From: Loripinus fragilis
Taxonomy: Eukaryota; Mollusca; Bivalvia; Lucinida; Lucinidae
DNA length: 64,000 bases
Direction: 5' to 3'
Assembly (NCBI GenBank): GCA_964019695.1
Contig: OZ026514.1
Span: forward strand, 98,222,345-98,286,344
The notes beneath the pieces were generated by a model that worked only from the letters and a program-made list of their open reading frames with translations, was not told the DNA's origin and ran no database searches. Positions 45,586 to 56,500 of this stretch are shown piece by piece. The translations under genes and the position numbers were made by a program. Numbering within the stretch: the first letter of the stretch is position 1; every line of letters begins with the position of its first letter.

Positions 45586-45796
45586 GGTAAAGTCGGGCAA
45601 ATTCGGACATCAGGTAAATTCGGACACACGTTTGCAAACAGCGGGAATCCAGATGAGACGGCTCCTTATGAGCCGTCTCATCAGGATTTTCACTGTTTAC
45701 TTAGTTAATTTATTTTTTATTCCAATAATTGAACTATGAAACAATCAAAGTTTCTGTCCGAGTTTAGCTGACCGTCCGAATTTACCCGACTTTACC
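45586..45796. mobile_element. Short TIR MITE containing a hairpin-family core
   Basis: The ends GGTAAAGTCGGGCAAATTC and GAATTTACCCGACTTTACC are inverted over about 23 bp (45586-45608, 45774-45796). The centre holds GCAAACAG...GATGAGACGGCTC (45652-45664) pairing with GAGCCGTCTCATC (45670-45682), then CACTGTTTAC. This is the core layout of the dispersed TTAA hairpin family, either nested or shared. Confidence 0.8.
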
Positions 45797-45835
45797 GGCC
45801 TAATAGTTTTAGAAACCTTAACATACGAAGACAAG

Positions 45836-45900
45836 ATGTTAGATGTGCTATCAGATATTCTACAGTATCTCGTTGAATTCTTTGAAAACATTGTCGACAG
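45836..45900 (+). CDS. Possible short coding exon with splice donor
   Basis: ATG at 45836 opens a frame reading MLDVLSDILQYLVEFFENIV and ends at CGACAG|GTAGGC, a good 5' splice-donor context at 45900/45901. The peptide would be an amphipathic acidic helix. There is no homologue that I recognise, and no matching acceptor exon could be linked. Short open frames next to a GT are common by chance. Confidence 0.2.
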
Positions 45901-45967
45901 GTAGGCATATGTTTAGCTGAATTTAAGAACAACCAAGGCACAGACCAGACCGGCATACGCAGATGAA

Positions 45968-46042
45968 CTCAGTGGATCAGTTGGTATAGTGATAGACTTG
46001 GGACCGACGGGTTACTAGTTCGAGACACACCGGAGGCACTAT
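45968..46042 (+). repeat. tRNA-derived SINE head
   Basis: The A-box-like CAGTTGGTATAGTGATAGAC and B-box-like AGTTCGAGACAC are at normal spacing. It is followed by GGAGGCACTATCTGTATC and the (GTATCT)n tail described for 46043-46370. Confidence 0.55.
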
Positions 46043-46370
46043 CTGTATCTGTATCTTTTTAGCGGTAGTATCCAATTCTGGCATCTGCAGCTATAAAAGT
46101 TTATAGCACTTATGGACAGCTAACAGTCTCTGTTTAAAGCACTTATGGACAGCTAACAGTCTCTGCGCGAATGTGACTCTCTTCCAGTTGGTTCCACTCA
46201 CTTGCAGTTCTAATAAAGAATGAGTTTCTATATTGTTCCGTGTGAGAATCCGGTATTGTTTCTAGGCGCCGTTGTTGTGTCATTGAGCAAAACACTTTAT
46301 CATCTGCTCCTCTACTCTGCTTAATACTGGGTGAACCAAGAATGATAGGAAAACGTCCCGACATGACTAA
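46043..46370 (-). pseudogene. 3' end of a jockey/CR1-like LINE
   Basis: On the minus strand, TIPDSHTEQYRNSFFIRTAS followed by EWNQL is the conserved end of LINE ORF2 (compare FFPRTIVLWNQLP in the other LINE). It is followed by a stop, a 3' UTR and a (GATACA)n tail at about 46045-46062. The UTR holds a 32-bp tandem duplication (GCACTTATGGACAGCTAAC appears at 46107 and 46139). Only about 75 codons remain. Confidence 0.7.
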
Positions 46371-46585
46371 ACAGGGCGGAATAGGATGCGACGAGGATCA
46401 GATAATGACCAAACAGGGTTACAATGCCCGATAAATCGGCAATGTGCTTTAAATACTGATACAAAATAGAAATGTATTATTTTACAAGGCCTAGAATTTC
46501 TTACGAGAAAAAATATCTTACTAATATTCATACTATATCCTCAGCATAAAATCATTTCTTTTATTGAGTCGCCTAATCAAAAAAT

Positions 46586-46604
46586 AATAATAATAATAAT
46601 AATG
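46586..46604. repeat. (AAT)n microsatellite
   Basis: Six AAT units in an A-rich context. Confidence 0.85.
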
Positions 46605-46659
46605 GAATAAAAAACAAAAAACGTTTTTTTTTCTATATAGTGACACAGGTTTAGATAAA

Positions 46660-46845
46660 CATTTTTCAGCGTAAAACTGTAAATATTTTCTTACCCGTCA
46701 ATTTTAACATATGTTTTGGGTGCTCAAAAGAACCGTCTCGTTGAGACGGTTCTTTTGAGTGCCAACAACGTATGTTTTGGTTGAGAACTAAGAAAATTAA
46801 ATTTTCGTTACGCACTCTTAACTAAAGTCTTGTATAGTGAGTTCT
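46660..46845 (+). mobile_element. Foldback MITE, ACCGTCTC family, copy 3
   Basis: GTGCTCAAAAGAACCGTCTC and GAGACGGTTCTTTTGAGTGC are exact complements over 18+ bp with almost no loop. The flanks ATTTTAACATATGTTTTGGG and AACGTATGTTTTGGTTGAG, and the outer GTTACGCACTCTTAAC, match the inverted copy at 14640-14825. Confidence 0.85.
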
Positions 46846-47410
46846 GACAGAAAGCAGAATACCACTTATTAACGAGGCTATTAACTATGGACATGAGAGG
46901 TCTTGTCTTTCCATTTTCTCTCATGATCAGAAACAGACTCGGTGAAACTGAGACTGCTGTTCTCAAACTAAAAAGTTTTATTTATTTATACATTTAGAAG
47001 GTTCTCTCTATTTCGGAATGATCCGTTTGTTCTAGCTTATTTATACAATAAGTGCATATCGAATAAGAACAGAACAAGGCGGGGCATTTAGCTATTGAAG
47101 CCCAAACATCATTTTTTATAGTAGCAAACACTGGGTAGCTACTTATGAAACAAGGGTACAGGGCAATTGCTGAATTGGCGGACAAAAATGTCCAAACATG
47201 TCGCCGGTAACGGAAAAGTTTAACAAGCGCAAGAAAGCTAGCTTGCAAATGGCATTAGCACTGTCTTCAAGTAATTAAACATTACCGTAGATAGAGTGTC
47301 GAATAGTTGTGTGTACTACACTCCTCCATATGTTTGTCATGTTAAGGCCAGAATTTTTTATTAGTTGATTTACGGGATTTTTTTCCAGATTTAGGGTCGG
47401 GGGACGAAAA
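46846..47410. other. No recognisable gene
   Basis: No domain or repeat assigned. Minus-strand frames of 84 and 121 codons (46994-47248, 47275-47640) show no motif and the second crosses a hairpin. Confidence 0.35.
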
Positions 47411-47417
47411 AAGAAAG

Positions 47418-47494
47418 AAAAAAAAGCTCTGAAAATGACCAGTACCAGTTGACTGGTCATTTTCAGACGGGTTTTTTTCAGAGCTTTTTTTTTA
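47418..47494. mobile_element. Hairpin MITE with A-tract/T-tract arms
   Basis: AAAAAAAAGCTCTGAAAATG then ACCAGT is complemented by ACTGGTCATTTTCAG and CAGAGCTTTTTTTT, with an 8-bp centre and an asymmetric ACGGGTTTTTTT insertion in the right arm. Confidence 0.7.
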
Positions 47495-47795
47495 ATATCT
47501 CCAGAACAAACAGTAAAACTAGTAAGGTAAACCAACTGTTTGTATAAATTCTTTAAATATTTCACCATTTTCCTAAAAATCTGGACAGGACAATCACTTT
47601 TAACAGTGTCACTCTCAAAAATACATAGACGGAACCTCAAAAATATATCATTTTTTTTTCAACGAAACAAATAATATTTAGAGTCGGCCGATTAAATAAA
47701 AAAATAATTTTTGAAATTAAATTTTATTTTTTATCTACTTTCCAGAAAATTACAATAGGAAAGGTTGTAAATCAACTTATAAAAAATGCTGGCCT

Positions 47796-48947
47796 AGTGT
47801 TTACCCCAGGAACAAAAAAGGGCACGGTAACTTTATAAAAAAAGGGCACTTTAAGCGCGCGCTGAGCGACCAAAAAGGGCACTCTAAGCGCGCGCTGAGT
47901 GATCAAAAACGGCACATTAACTTTGCGATAAGTGTGGTAGCTTAGGCTTATTTTTGCATGCAACCCTACTTTGAATGTTTACTACAATAAGTTGGTAGTC
48001 TGTTCCCTAGTTCCCCTGAAATAAATTGGCTTGTCCCCCCTCCTCCCCATTCGTTTTCCTATGTTCTCTGTTTATACCAATTTGTTTTTATGCCCTTCAA
48101 AACTCTGTCTTTGTCCCCTCCTCCTCCCCTCCCCCCTCCCCCCAAAAAAGCAAACAAACTTTTGTTCCCTGTTTACTTATAGAATACAAAACAAATCCAG
48201 CATTCGTTCCTTTGATCCTCAAAAAAAGATGTCCCTTTTTCAAAAAACCCAAGGGATTATGATGCAATATGATTTCTGTTACCCAGCAAAAGTAATATCT
48301 TAATGTTCCCTGTCCTTGTTCCTCGCAAATTCTAGCATTTTATTTCCCCCAAACCCCTGGGAGGGCCTCACTATGATGTGTTATGTTCAAAGGGAAATAA
48401 AAGCAATAATATTTACAGGGGAGGTAAGTTGGTAAAAATTGGTGCAGAAATATTTCTTTTTCAACAAGATTAAAAACGAACTTTATTAAAAAGGTAGATC
48501 TATTAACATATATTTTTTATTAATTATCAAGTGAAGTAATAAAGCATTTATTTTACAACAAAAAAAAACCCCAGACTATTTCACAAAGTTGGAAGTTACA
48601 CAAAATTATTTTAACAAAGAAGAATTATAAGTGTGTACATTGTGTGATTATATCGGTAAATCTGTTTGATGACGCTGTCGAGGACATATGCACTGTCCAG
48701 ACAGTCAACAAATTTCTTACATAATCTTACGTAATTAGGCCACCTGTTTGCTGAAAATAGTTCTGGTATCTCGGATTACGGTAGTAACAAAGGAAAATGG
48801 ACTTTTCATACTAGAAAAGTGACTGTTGTTTTATAGAAAAGGCTACGATCGGTCAGAAAAAAGGCATGGCGCACGGGAAAAGGGGCATGGCGCTACAAGA
48901 AAAGGGCATGGCGCAGCGCCATTCTAAAAGGGCCTAGGGGAAACACT
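47796..48947. mobile_element. hAT-like element related to 19616-21101
   Basis: It starts AGTGTTTACCCCAGG and ends CCTAGGGGAAACACT, the same end sequences as the element at 19616. Left subterminal repeats (AAAAAGGGCACTYTAAGCGC, CGCGCTGAG twice) and right subterminal repeats (GGGCATGGCGC three times) are present. Target duplication is not clear. No transposase, and the interior is pyrimidine-rich. Confidence 0.6.
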
Positions 48948-48949
48948 AT

Positions 48950-49281
48950 CAGGCCTAACCTGCAGCACTCCAGTTGTAAGCATGTATTATTACTTATGGG
49001 TTTAAGTATAATGTTGGAATTTCAAAAATTGAGCCAACACATGGCTCTGGCGAGCTTGTGTAAATGTTCAGACTCACTAGAGCCTTTGCAGCATGCATAC
49101 ACGCATAGAGATGTAGATAAAGACTATGACCAAAATTTAGTTCGTCCATGAAGATTCAATTTTTATATCTGAACTAACAATGCAAACACTGGCGAGACTT
49201 CTCGTTCTGCACTATACATGTGTATCTATGCATCAATTAACATACATGTATTTCTACTAATCAAAGGTAAATGTATTTTCA
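48950..49281. other. Upstream flank of the kinase exon
   Basis: No exon recognised. TGTATTTTCAG at 49271-49281 is a plausible 3' splice site for the kinase exon, so this flank is probably intron. Confidence 0.4.
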
Positions 49282-50725
49282 GGTTTTCTGTTCAGAGGGT
49301 ACCATTGATAACAGATGAGAATGGAGGTCAGTTTGATACATCATTTCTTCAGAGAATCTATAACACTGCGACGTCATATTTCTCGACCACAGAAAATACA
49401 AGCTATGGAGGCTTTCGAAGATTTCTATCCTCTGACACAACATCTCAATACGATCTATCAACAGACGCCGCGTATCCATTGGCATTATTTAAACAAGATG
49501 AAACAGCGTGCTTTTCGCAGATATCTAGTGCAGTCTTCCTAGTAATAATTCCAGGAGCCTTACTTTGCATAACTGCCCTGTACAAGTATCGCTGTAGAGC
49601 CCAGTCATACAAGTCAGCCAAAGAAAACATTGTTCAGGATTATAAAAAGGTTGAGACAGAAAACGCAGATAAAATCCACTCCTATGCGTCAGCCAAGGAA
49701 GATATTGTTCAGGATATTAAAAAAAAGGGTAACGCAGATATAAGAGACTTCGATGGGGATCGTCATGTAGATTCTTTACCACCAGGAGGGAATCATAGCC
49801 CAGTAAGACTTGTAGATTGCCATATCCAGCCTTATTGTGATCGAATGGTCTCTGTTGCTAGGGCAATATGCCCCTGCAACAGTGACAATTCGATCGCAGA
49901 TGAACATATTTATGACGTTGGGGAGTTTATCAGGACCGGTTCGATGAATCTGGAAGTGATTGACGTTGTAGGCCAAGGAGGTCAGGCCACTCTTTACATG
50001 GTGCAATATGCACAATCAGTTTTTGCTGCTAAGATTTCACTCTCTTCTTCAACTCTTCGAGAACTGCGTCATGAATTTGATATATTGTCAACGATCTCTC
50101 ATCCTAACATTGTCGCGGTATATGACGAGATTCCACGAGGCTTCCTGTTGGAATGTAAGGCGGGGGACTTGCTATCAGCCATTGAACGGTGTGGATTTAT
50201 TTTCCAGATCACTGGGATATTATTGCTCTTGGCATTGCCAAGGCAGTATCTTATTTACACGCTGTTGGAGTCTCACATCTAGATATTAAGCCTGACAATA
50301 TTCTTATAACTGAGTCTAGTTGTCCTAAACTTGGTGACTTTGGGTGTGCTCTGAAATTTCTAAATACAGATGGAACTATTCGTTACCTAGATGAGTTCCG
50401 GGGTTCACTTGAATATGCACCACCTGAAATGATTTTATTGGATTCTCCCTTCAGCATGGTAAAATCTGATTCTTGGAGTTTGGGTGCAACTTATTTTGCA
50501 ATGATGTCTGGACATTTACCCTTTGTCTGTAATTCTAAGGAACAGCTTCTATCGAATCAATTGAATGGAAATTATTATATGACCAGTCTAATGAAAATTA
50601 GGATCAGAAATGATCCTGTATATAAGGGTTTCATGGATATGATCCAATGCTTATGTGATGTCAAACCAGAGACAAGGTGGTCAGTCACGCAAGCCCTCAT
50701 GTTATACTGGAATTGGCAACCTTAG
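49282..50725 (+). CDS. Membrane-anchored Ser/Thr protein kinase, terminal exon with one frameshift
   Basis: A likely splice acceptor at 49281 opens a large exon. Numbering the open frame from an in-frame ATG at 49218: an N-terminal Ser/Thr-rich segment, a hydrophobic helix at residues 103-122 (SAVFLVIIPGALLCITALYK) followed by K/R (single pass, kinase cytosolic), two copies of a SAKEXIVQDXKK repeat at 133-170, then the kinase. The glycine loop is GQGGQAT (252-258), the ATP lysine is in FAAKI (K272), and the helix-C Glu is E286. Near 50200 the frame slips by one base in a T-run. The C-lobe continues with HLDIKPDN (catalytic Asp at 50282), GDFG, PPE and SDSWSLG, ending at TAG. HLD replaces HRD. 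All catalytic residues are present. The gene is either a recent pseudogene or carries a sequencing deletion of one T. The ligand and exact family are unknown. Confidence 0.75.
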
Positions 50726-50759
50726 CTCATTGCCTACTGTGTATTCTTTCATGTTTTTT

Positions 50760-50880
50760 TCTTGTTTTTTTTGTCGTCAGCTGATAACTTTTGCAAACAG
50801 TTTTGACCCAGATCATGAGCGTCGGTCCTCATCTGGATTTTGAAACCGTTTGGCACTCTGATAGTAGAATCTATTCCTGA
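50760..50880. repeat. Hairpin repeat copy in the kinase 3' flank
   Basis: GTCGTCAGCTGATAACTTTTGC, AAACAGTTTTGACCCAGATC, ATGAGCG...CTCATCTGG and TTTTGAAACCGTTTGGCAC follow the layout of the TTAA hairpin family in inverted order. It would lie in the kinase 3' UTR if transcription continues. Confidence 0.6.
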
Positions 50881-51359
50881 AAGAAATGTTTAAAAAAGTT
50901 TATTTTGAGAAAAAAGGCCGACAGACAAGAACAAAAAAAACGGCCTATCATGCAAATCTAGGATTAAGGTTTCTTTGGTATTCGATCACTGATTTAATAT
51001 TTAAAGGTTATGTTCGAAAATTCAAACGAATAGGTATAGAAGAATTATTGAAAATATACAGCCAGACATAAGTTGAGCATCGCCTCAATAGTTTCTTAAA
51101 AAACGAAGGAAGCTTTCCAGTCATGAATATTTTCTTGTTTTTTTTTTTATTGAAATAGATAATAATATGGTGACAATTTACAGCAAATTTCGATTCGATT
51201 ATCACAAGGGTATTCAACCAGGCATGGTAAACGCCCACTTACCCCTAAAAATGTCCCTAGTCTCTAGCCCATTATGGTATTTTCAAAACCATTAGACATG
51301 TAAAGTGTTAGTGCCACATTGTTACAATATCAAAGACAAAATCTGTCTGAAAATTTCAG

Positions 51360-51385
51360 ATTCATATCTCTAAAAGAATAAAAGT
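51360..51385 (+). promoter_or_regulatory. Candidate AATAAA polyadenylation signal
   Basis: AATAAA at about 51377-51382, some 650 bp after the kinase stop and before foldback copy 2. The hexamer is common in AT-rich DNA, so this is weak. Confidence 0.2.
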
Positions 51386-51416
51386 TATGGGTGTGTAAAG
51401 AATGGCATGTTATATA

Positions 51417-53108
51417 CACGGGTGGTAAACCTAGGAACTACAACGAAATTGTGTTAACGTAATTTTGTTCCCAAGCCACATCTGGGACACGTCGTGGTAG
51501 TTTCCAGGCCGAAAATTGGATAAAGAAATGTTGGTGTCACTTTCATTTTTGTTTTATTTTACAACTTAGAACGAACAATGGTAAAATCCGACAATGTGGT
51601 TCCGTGTAAATGTGTCTCAGCGTCCCCTCTAGCCCAAAATGTTGATTGAAAAGTTATTTTCTTTCTTTAGATTCGTGTTTCCCCACTGAGCATCGAACAA
51701 ACTTTCCCCAAAGTTTGAAGGATTTCAGCCCATATCTGTCAAATTAACTGGAATTCGATATCATTTGACGATGGAAATGATAAAAAGACCCTGAATAAAC
51801 AATCCTACACAGAAAAAAAAATCTGAGCATTTACTCGTAAACGATTCATGTCCCATTCGTCCTGTGTGGTAGTTTCCAGCTCATCGTGGTAGTTAAAATG
51901 CTAACGTGGTAGTTTCCAAGACTTTGTAGGAATTTAGTAGTAGTTCGCATCAGCAGATGTTCACTATTCAGGGGCTACTTCACTTTTATAAAGACGGGGT
52001 GTGCGGGCCGAACCTTGAATACCCCTCTTATTCATACGAAGACCGTTTCAAACAACCTTTTGTCAGATAACAAATGTCGACTGCCTGAATTTTAATTTTA
52101 GTGGGCTATAGAAATGATGAGAAAAATGAAAATAAGGGATATTCACATATTTTGTTTTTGAATAAACATGCTTTTTAAATATCAAATGACATGCCCATTC
52201 ATCGTCGCACTCACGTGTATATAAAAAGTGTTCCAACCCGAGGATATTTTACTAACGATACTTTGGGCCAGTAGTCTTAGCCTGCCATTTTATCTTAAAG
52301 TTGACTGAACATGGAACAACGAAGCGAGTGACGCAATTTTTATATAATTTTTTGTCTATTGCTTGGTCCACCACGGCTAAACTGATGACCTTCTTTTGCT
52401 TTAGATTTCTAGAGGTGTTGTTTGGCAGTCCAGGGCATGATCTCCACCTGTCAAGCATCACATTGAATCTCTTGAGTCCTCAGCTTAGCTTCTCCATTGT
52501 GTTGAAATGTGATTTATTTGTTTACCGTGGTAATTAATTGACGAGTTCGAGGGTTATCATGCAACAAACAACCACTATAATGTTTTGTAACACTTCAGAA
52601 ACGCATCCTACAAAGTCTTGGAAACTACCACGATAGCATTTTAAATACCACGATGAGCTGGAAACTACCACACAGGATGAACGGGGCATGAATCGTTTAC
52701 GAGTAAATGCTCAGTTTTTTTTCCTGTGTAGGATTGTTTATTCAGGGTCTTTTTATCATTTCCATCGTCAAATGATATCAAATTCCATTTAATTCAACAG
52801 ATATGGGCTAAAATCCTTCAAACTTTGGGGAAAGTTGGTCCGATGCTCAGTGGGGAAACACGAATCTAAAGAAAGAAAATAACTTTTCAAACAAAATTTT
52901 GGGCTAGAGAGGACGCTGAAACATATATACACGGAACCACATTGTCGGATTTCACCATTGTTTGTTCTTAGTTGTATAATGAATGTGACACCAACATTTC
53001 TTTATCCAATTTTCGGCCTGGAAACTACCACGACGTGTCCCGGATGTGGCTTGGGAACAAAATTACGTTAACACAATTTCGTGGTAGTTCCTAGGTTTAC
53101 CACCCGTG
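51417..53108. mobile_element. Long foldback transposon FB-A, copy 2
   Basis: Same ends (CACGGGTGG...CCACCCGTG), arms 51417-51931 and 52606-53108, the same GTGGTAGTTTCC phrases and centre as 15701-17427, in the same orientation. TATATA borders both sides (51411-51416, 53109-53114). Small indels (for example loss of about 10 bp near 52970) show independent drift. Flanks are unrelated to those of copy 1, so this is a separate insertion, not a segmental duplication. Confidence 0.9.
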
Positions 53109-53500
53109 TATATAGTGATAATGCAAAAATTATAAACACGCGATTAACTTTCACTACTGACGTGAAACCTTGAGTTGGACAGAATCGGTTTGACACTATT
53201 TTGAAAAATAAGTCTAGATTACTTCTGCGTTTATTTGAATTCAAAGTTAGCATTTTGGGTTCAGCTGTGACACTTTTTAAGGGTACACCCCCAAAATAGG
53301 GGTTGGTGTATACAGGACACCGTAGAAATTCAGCAAAATGACCAAATGACATTCTGATATGCACAGCAGACCACAGGAAGACAAGGGTCAGTAAAAACTA
53401 TTACAAACTGGTTGTTCTTCTGAAGAAATTTGTACGCGAAAAACGCCTCTGAAAAATGTTTGGGTGATGCTTAACTTATGTCTGACTGTATATATGTATA
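53109..53500. other. Spacer between two large elements
   Basis: No gene or repeat recognised. The minus-strand frame at 53068-53364 overlaps the foldback end and shows no motif. Confidence 0.35.
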
Positions 53501-56500
53501 TAGACGGATGGCTGAGAATGGGTTTGCTCCCCCCCCTAGGGAATTTTGCAGACATATCCTATCTTGTAGAGAATTGAAAGCCGAGTCTTTTAAGAGATGT
53601 TTGCACTCTGTGCTGCGGGGCGTTAGTCTCTGAGAGCCTGTAACATACGTTACTTAACCAAACTAAGAAAAAGTAAATTGAAAGTTTGGGCTACAAATTA
53701 AAGGCATTAAAATATTTATTTTTAAAAATCATTCATATAGTCTGCATACTGGATATCTTAACTATGTATGACAGCCATTTGAACAAAATTGCGGCTTCCT
53801 AAGGTGTCATATGCGTTACATAAATCAGATAACCCATTAAAATTTGCAAGTGCGGCTAACATCATTTACATTCATAATCTCTCTGTGTGTTTTGCAAAAT
53901 GTTTTTAACCATGTCTGACTAGCTTATGCAATTGGCTAACAGAAAAATTAAAGTTTGCTTCCCTAGTTTAAATATTTTTTCTGAAATAAGTAATTAAACA
54001 ACCCTACCCCTACCCAGTTTTAAGGTGAAATGATTGGTATTAAAACTAAAGTAAAAATAGTTAAAAAATATTTGCAGCTGATGAATGTGTTTCATTGTTT
54101 GGGATTTATTTGCTTATATGAAAAGACTCATAAATCTGCAAGTTTGTTGCAAAATATTTAATATCAGAGGCTGTAACATATGTTACCTGATGTAATAAAT
54201 GGGCAAGCTCATTGTCTTTACTATAGATATGCCTAAAAATGTTTTAATCTCCTCGAGGGAATTTTTCAGACATATTCCTTCTTATAGTACAACTCAAGCT
54301 GCATCGAATAAGGGATGTTTGCACTCTCTATGTTGGGGCGTTAGTCTGAAACAGCGTGTTACATGCGTTACTATATCAAATAATGGAAATGTAGTTTGAA
54401 AGTTTGAGCTAAAATTGTGAAAAAACTCGCAGCTGTTGGATATCTTACATTGTTTAGGGATTTTAAACTGGCTCCTATGATAAAGACTTATAGATCTGCT
54501 AGTTGTCATCAAGTTTTAAAGATCAGAGAGCGTTACATATGTTAGCGTGATAAGTAAAATCATCAAACAGTATTTTGACATCAAGCGGAGTCAGGGCCTG
54601 CTCCATCCTAATCCCCTTTGGAATTCTGCAGACAAATTACATCTTATGTAACCATTTAAGGTGCATTTAATAAGAAATGTTTGCACTTTGTAAGTCGGGG
54701 CGTTAGCCTGTAACATCTTGTTACATATGTTACTTTATCAATTTGAGAATAAGAAGTTTGAATGTTTGAGCTACCAAAAGAAGACATTAAAATTATCTAA
54801 TAAATTGACATTCTTATAGTCTTTATACTGGATGTCTTTGCTAAATATGGAAACTGTTTCATATGTAACATTAATACGGCTAACTGTGGTGTTATGTGCG
54901 TTACATGAACCTAATTATAATTTTAAAGCTATAATTGTGGCTATCGTCATGTAGTTAAACAACTACTATGACTTGGTTTCAAACTGTTTTATTAGATTTT
55001 AAAAACATATACTCAATTGATGAATAGGAAAAACCAAGTTTGCTTTTCTGTCTTAAATATATTGTCTTTTAGGAGCTAATACACAGCCCTACTCCCAGTT
55101 TTACAGAGAAGCAAATTTTGTTATTACCGTTTAAGTAAAACACATGAAAGCGATTACAGCGTGTGGATATTTTTTTTTCTTAGTCTGTCTTGCTCATATA
55201 TCTACAAGATGTCATTAAGTTAAAGATCAGGACACTTAATGTGTACTTATAAGTCTTTGGTGCCAAAACACTAGGAATTATATTCATTTCTGGTTATCAA
55301 GCCCATGGACTGGTGTTACAGATGTTATCAATGACCTTTTGGACACATTTCCTAATACTGTGCATAAAATGCTAAATATAGAGCCACAAATAGAAAAGAT
55401 AGTTTTACATTTTTACAAGAAAATACAATAAATAAAATGGTCCAAACTATTTCTCATCGATTTAACACTCATGTTTAAAGTTTGTCGTTGTCTGCTTCTC
55501 TGGTTATCATTATTACCGGGTATCACACGCCTCAAGTTGCAACTAGTAGAATCATCACACAATATTTCAATCATTTACTAATATAAAATTTTACCACCAG
55601 TCCACTCAAAATTTATGAGCCATGGCCCATTATCAACTTTCCAATTTTGCCATTTATGGCTTGGAACATTCGGAAACTGATATGAATTCCTAATAGTTGG
55701 CTCTTTGAGTATGTGTTACAAGTGATACTCTGCAAGTAGGAGAAAGACTAAAGCTTTACAAGGAGGAAAACTATGCCATTAAGAGCAATGAGAACCTGGA
55801 CTGATGTACTTTGATATTTCTGTGATAAAGAATAATATCTTAGCTGGTTAACTTTTATAAATGTAGCCTTTCCATACATGCAACCCATATATTTTCATCT
55901 AATAATGTCTCTGCACTTATTATCTTTCCCCAAGCATTCAAAAACTTATTTGAAATCTTAGTACTTCTGAAGTGCTGAAACCGAGGTAACTCTTTCCCTT
56001 CAGATAAACGAACTAGATGTATCACAGCAGGTAAAGCAATGAAATGCAGGATGAAAAGAGGGCAAATTAGACCCTTTCAATTCAATGATTCACTAAGTTT
56101 CTAAGATAAGAGCGCTTATTAAAGGATGTAACATATATAACTCGTCATAATAAATGAGCAAGGGCATTGTCGTGACATCCCTTTTGATTACACAGTCAGA
56201 GGCAAGTCTTTTCAATGGATCATGAAATGAGGCACCTTATCAACTTGTTTACTCTGTATAAATCTTCAATAGAGCATAATATAGAACTACTGGTTATCCC
56301 ATTCTACCTATAGTCCACTTTCCTTCTTTTGAATGCAACAGCTAATGATATGGCTGCAAAAACTGAGAAATCATAGGTTTTACATTATTTTAAGACATGC
56401 TTCAATGTACTGACATCAAAAAACAACCAACTGCAAACATAATTGATGGCAATGTCCAACTTCATATTCTTTCTCTTATACCAGATAACTTTCAAGGTGT

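Noticed and set aside
49218..49281. Using ATG 49218 as the true kinase start
   Set aside because: The stretch ends in TGTATTTTCAG, a better splice acceptor than start context, and the hydrophobic N-terminus it would give overlaps intron-like sequence. An upstream exon is more likely.
49282..50725. Viral origin of the kinase (for example a mollusc herpesvirus insertion)
   Set aside because: No other viral genes are nearby, a plausible splice acceptor precedes it, and it has a membrane helix. Nothing in the sequence supports a viral source.
15701..53108. Segmental duplication explaining both the foldback and P5 pairs
   Set aside because: The order and spacing differ between the regions, and flanks outside each element do not match, so these are independent insertions.
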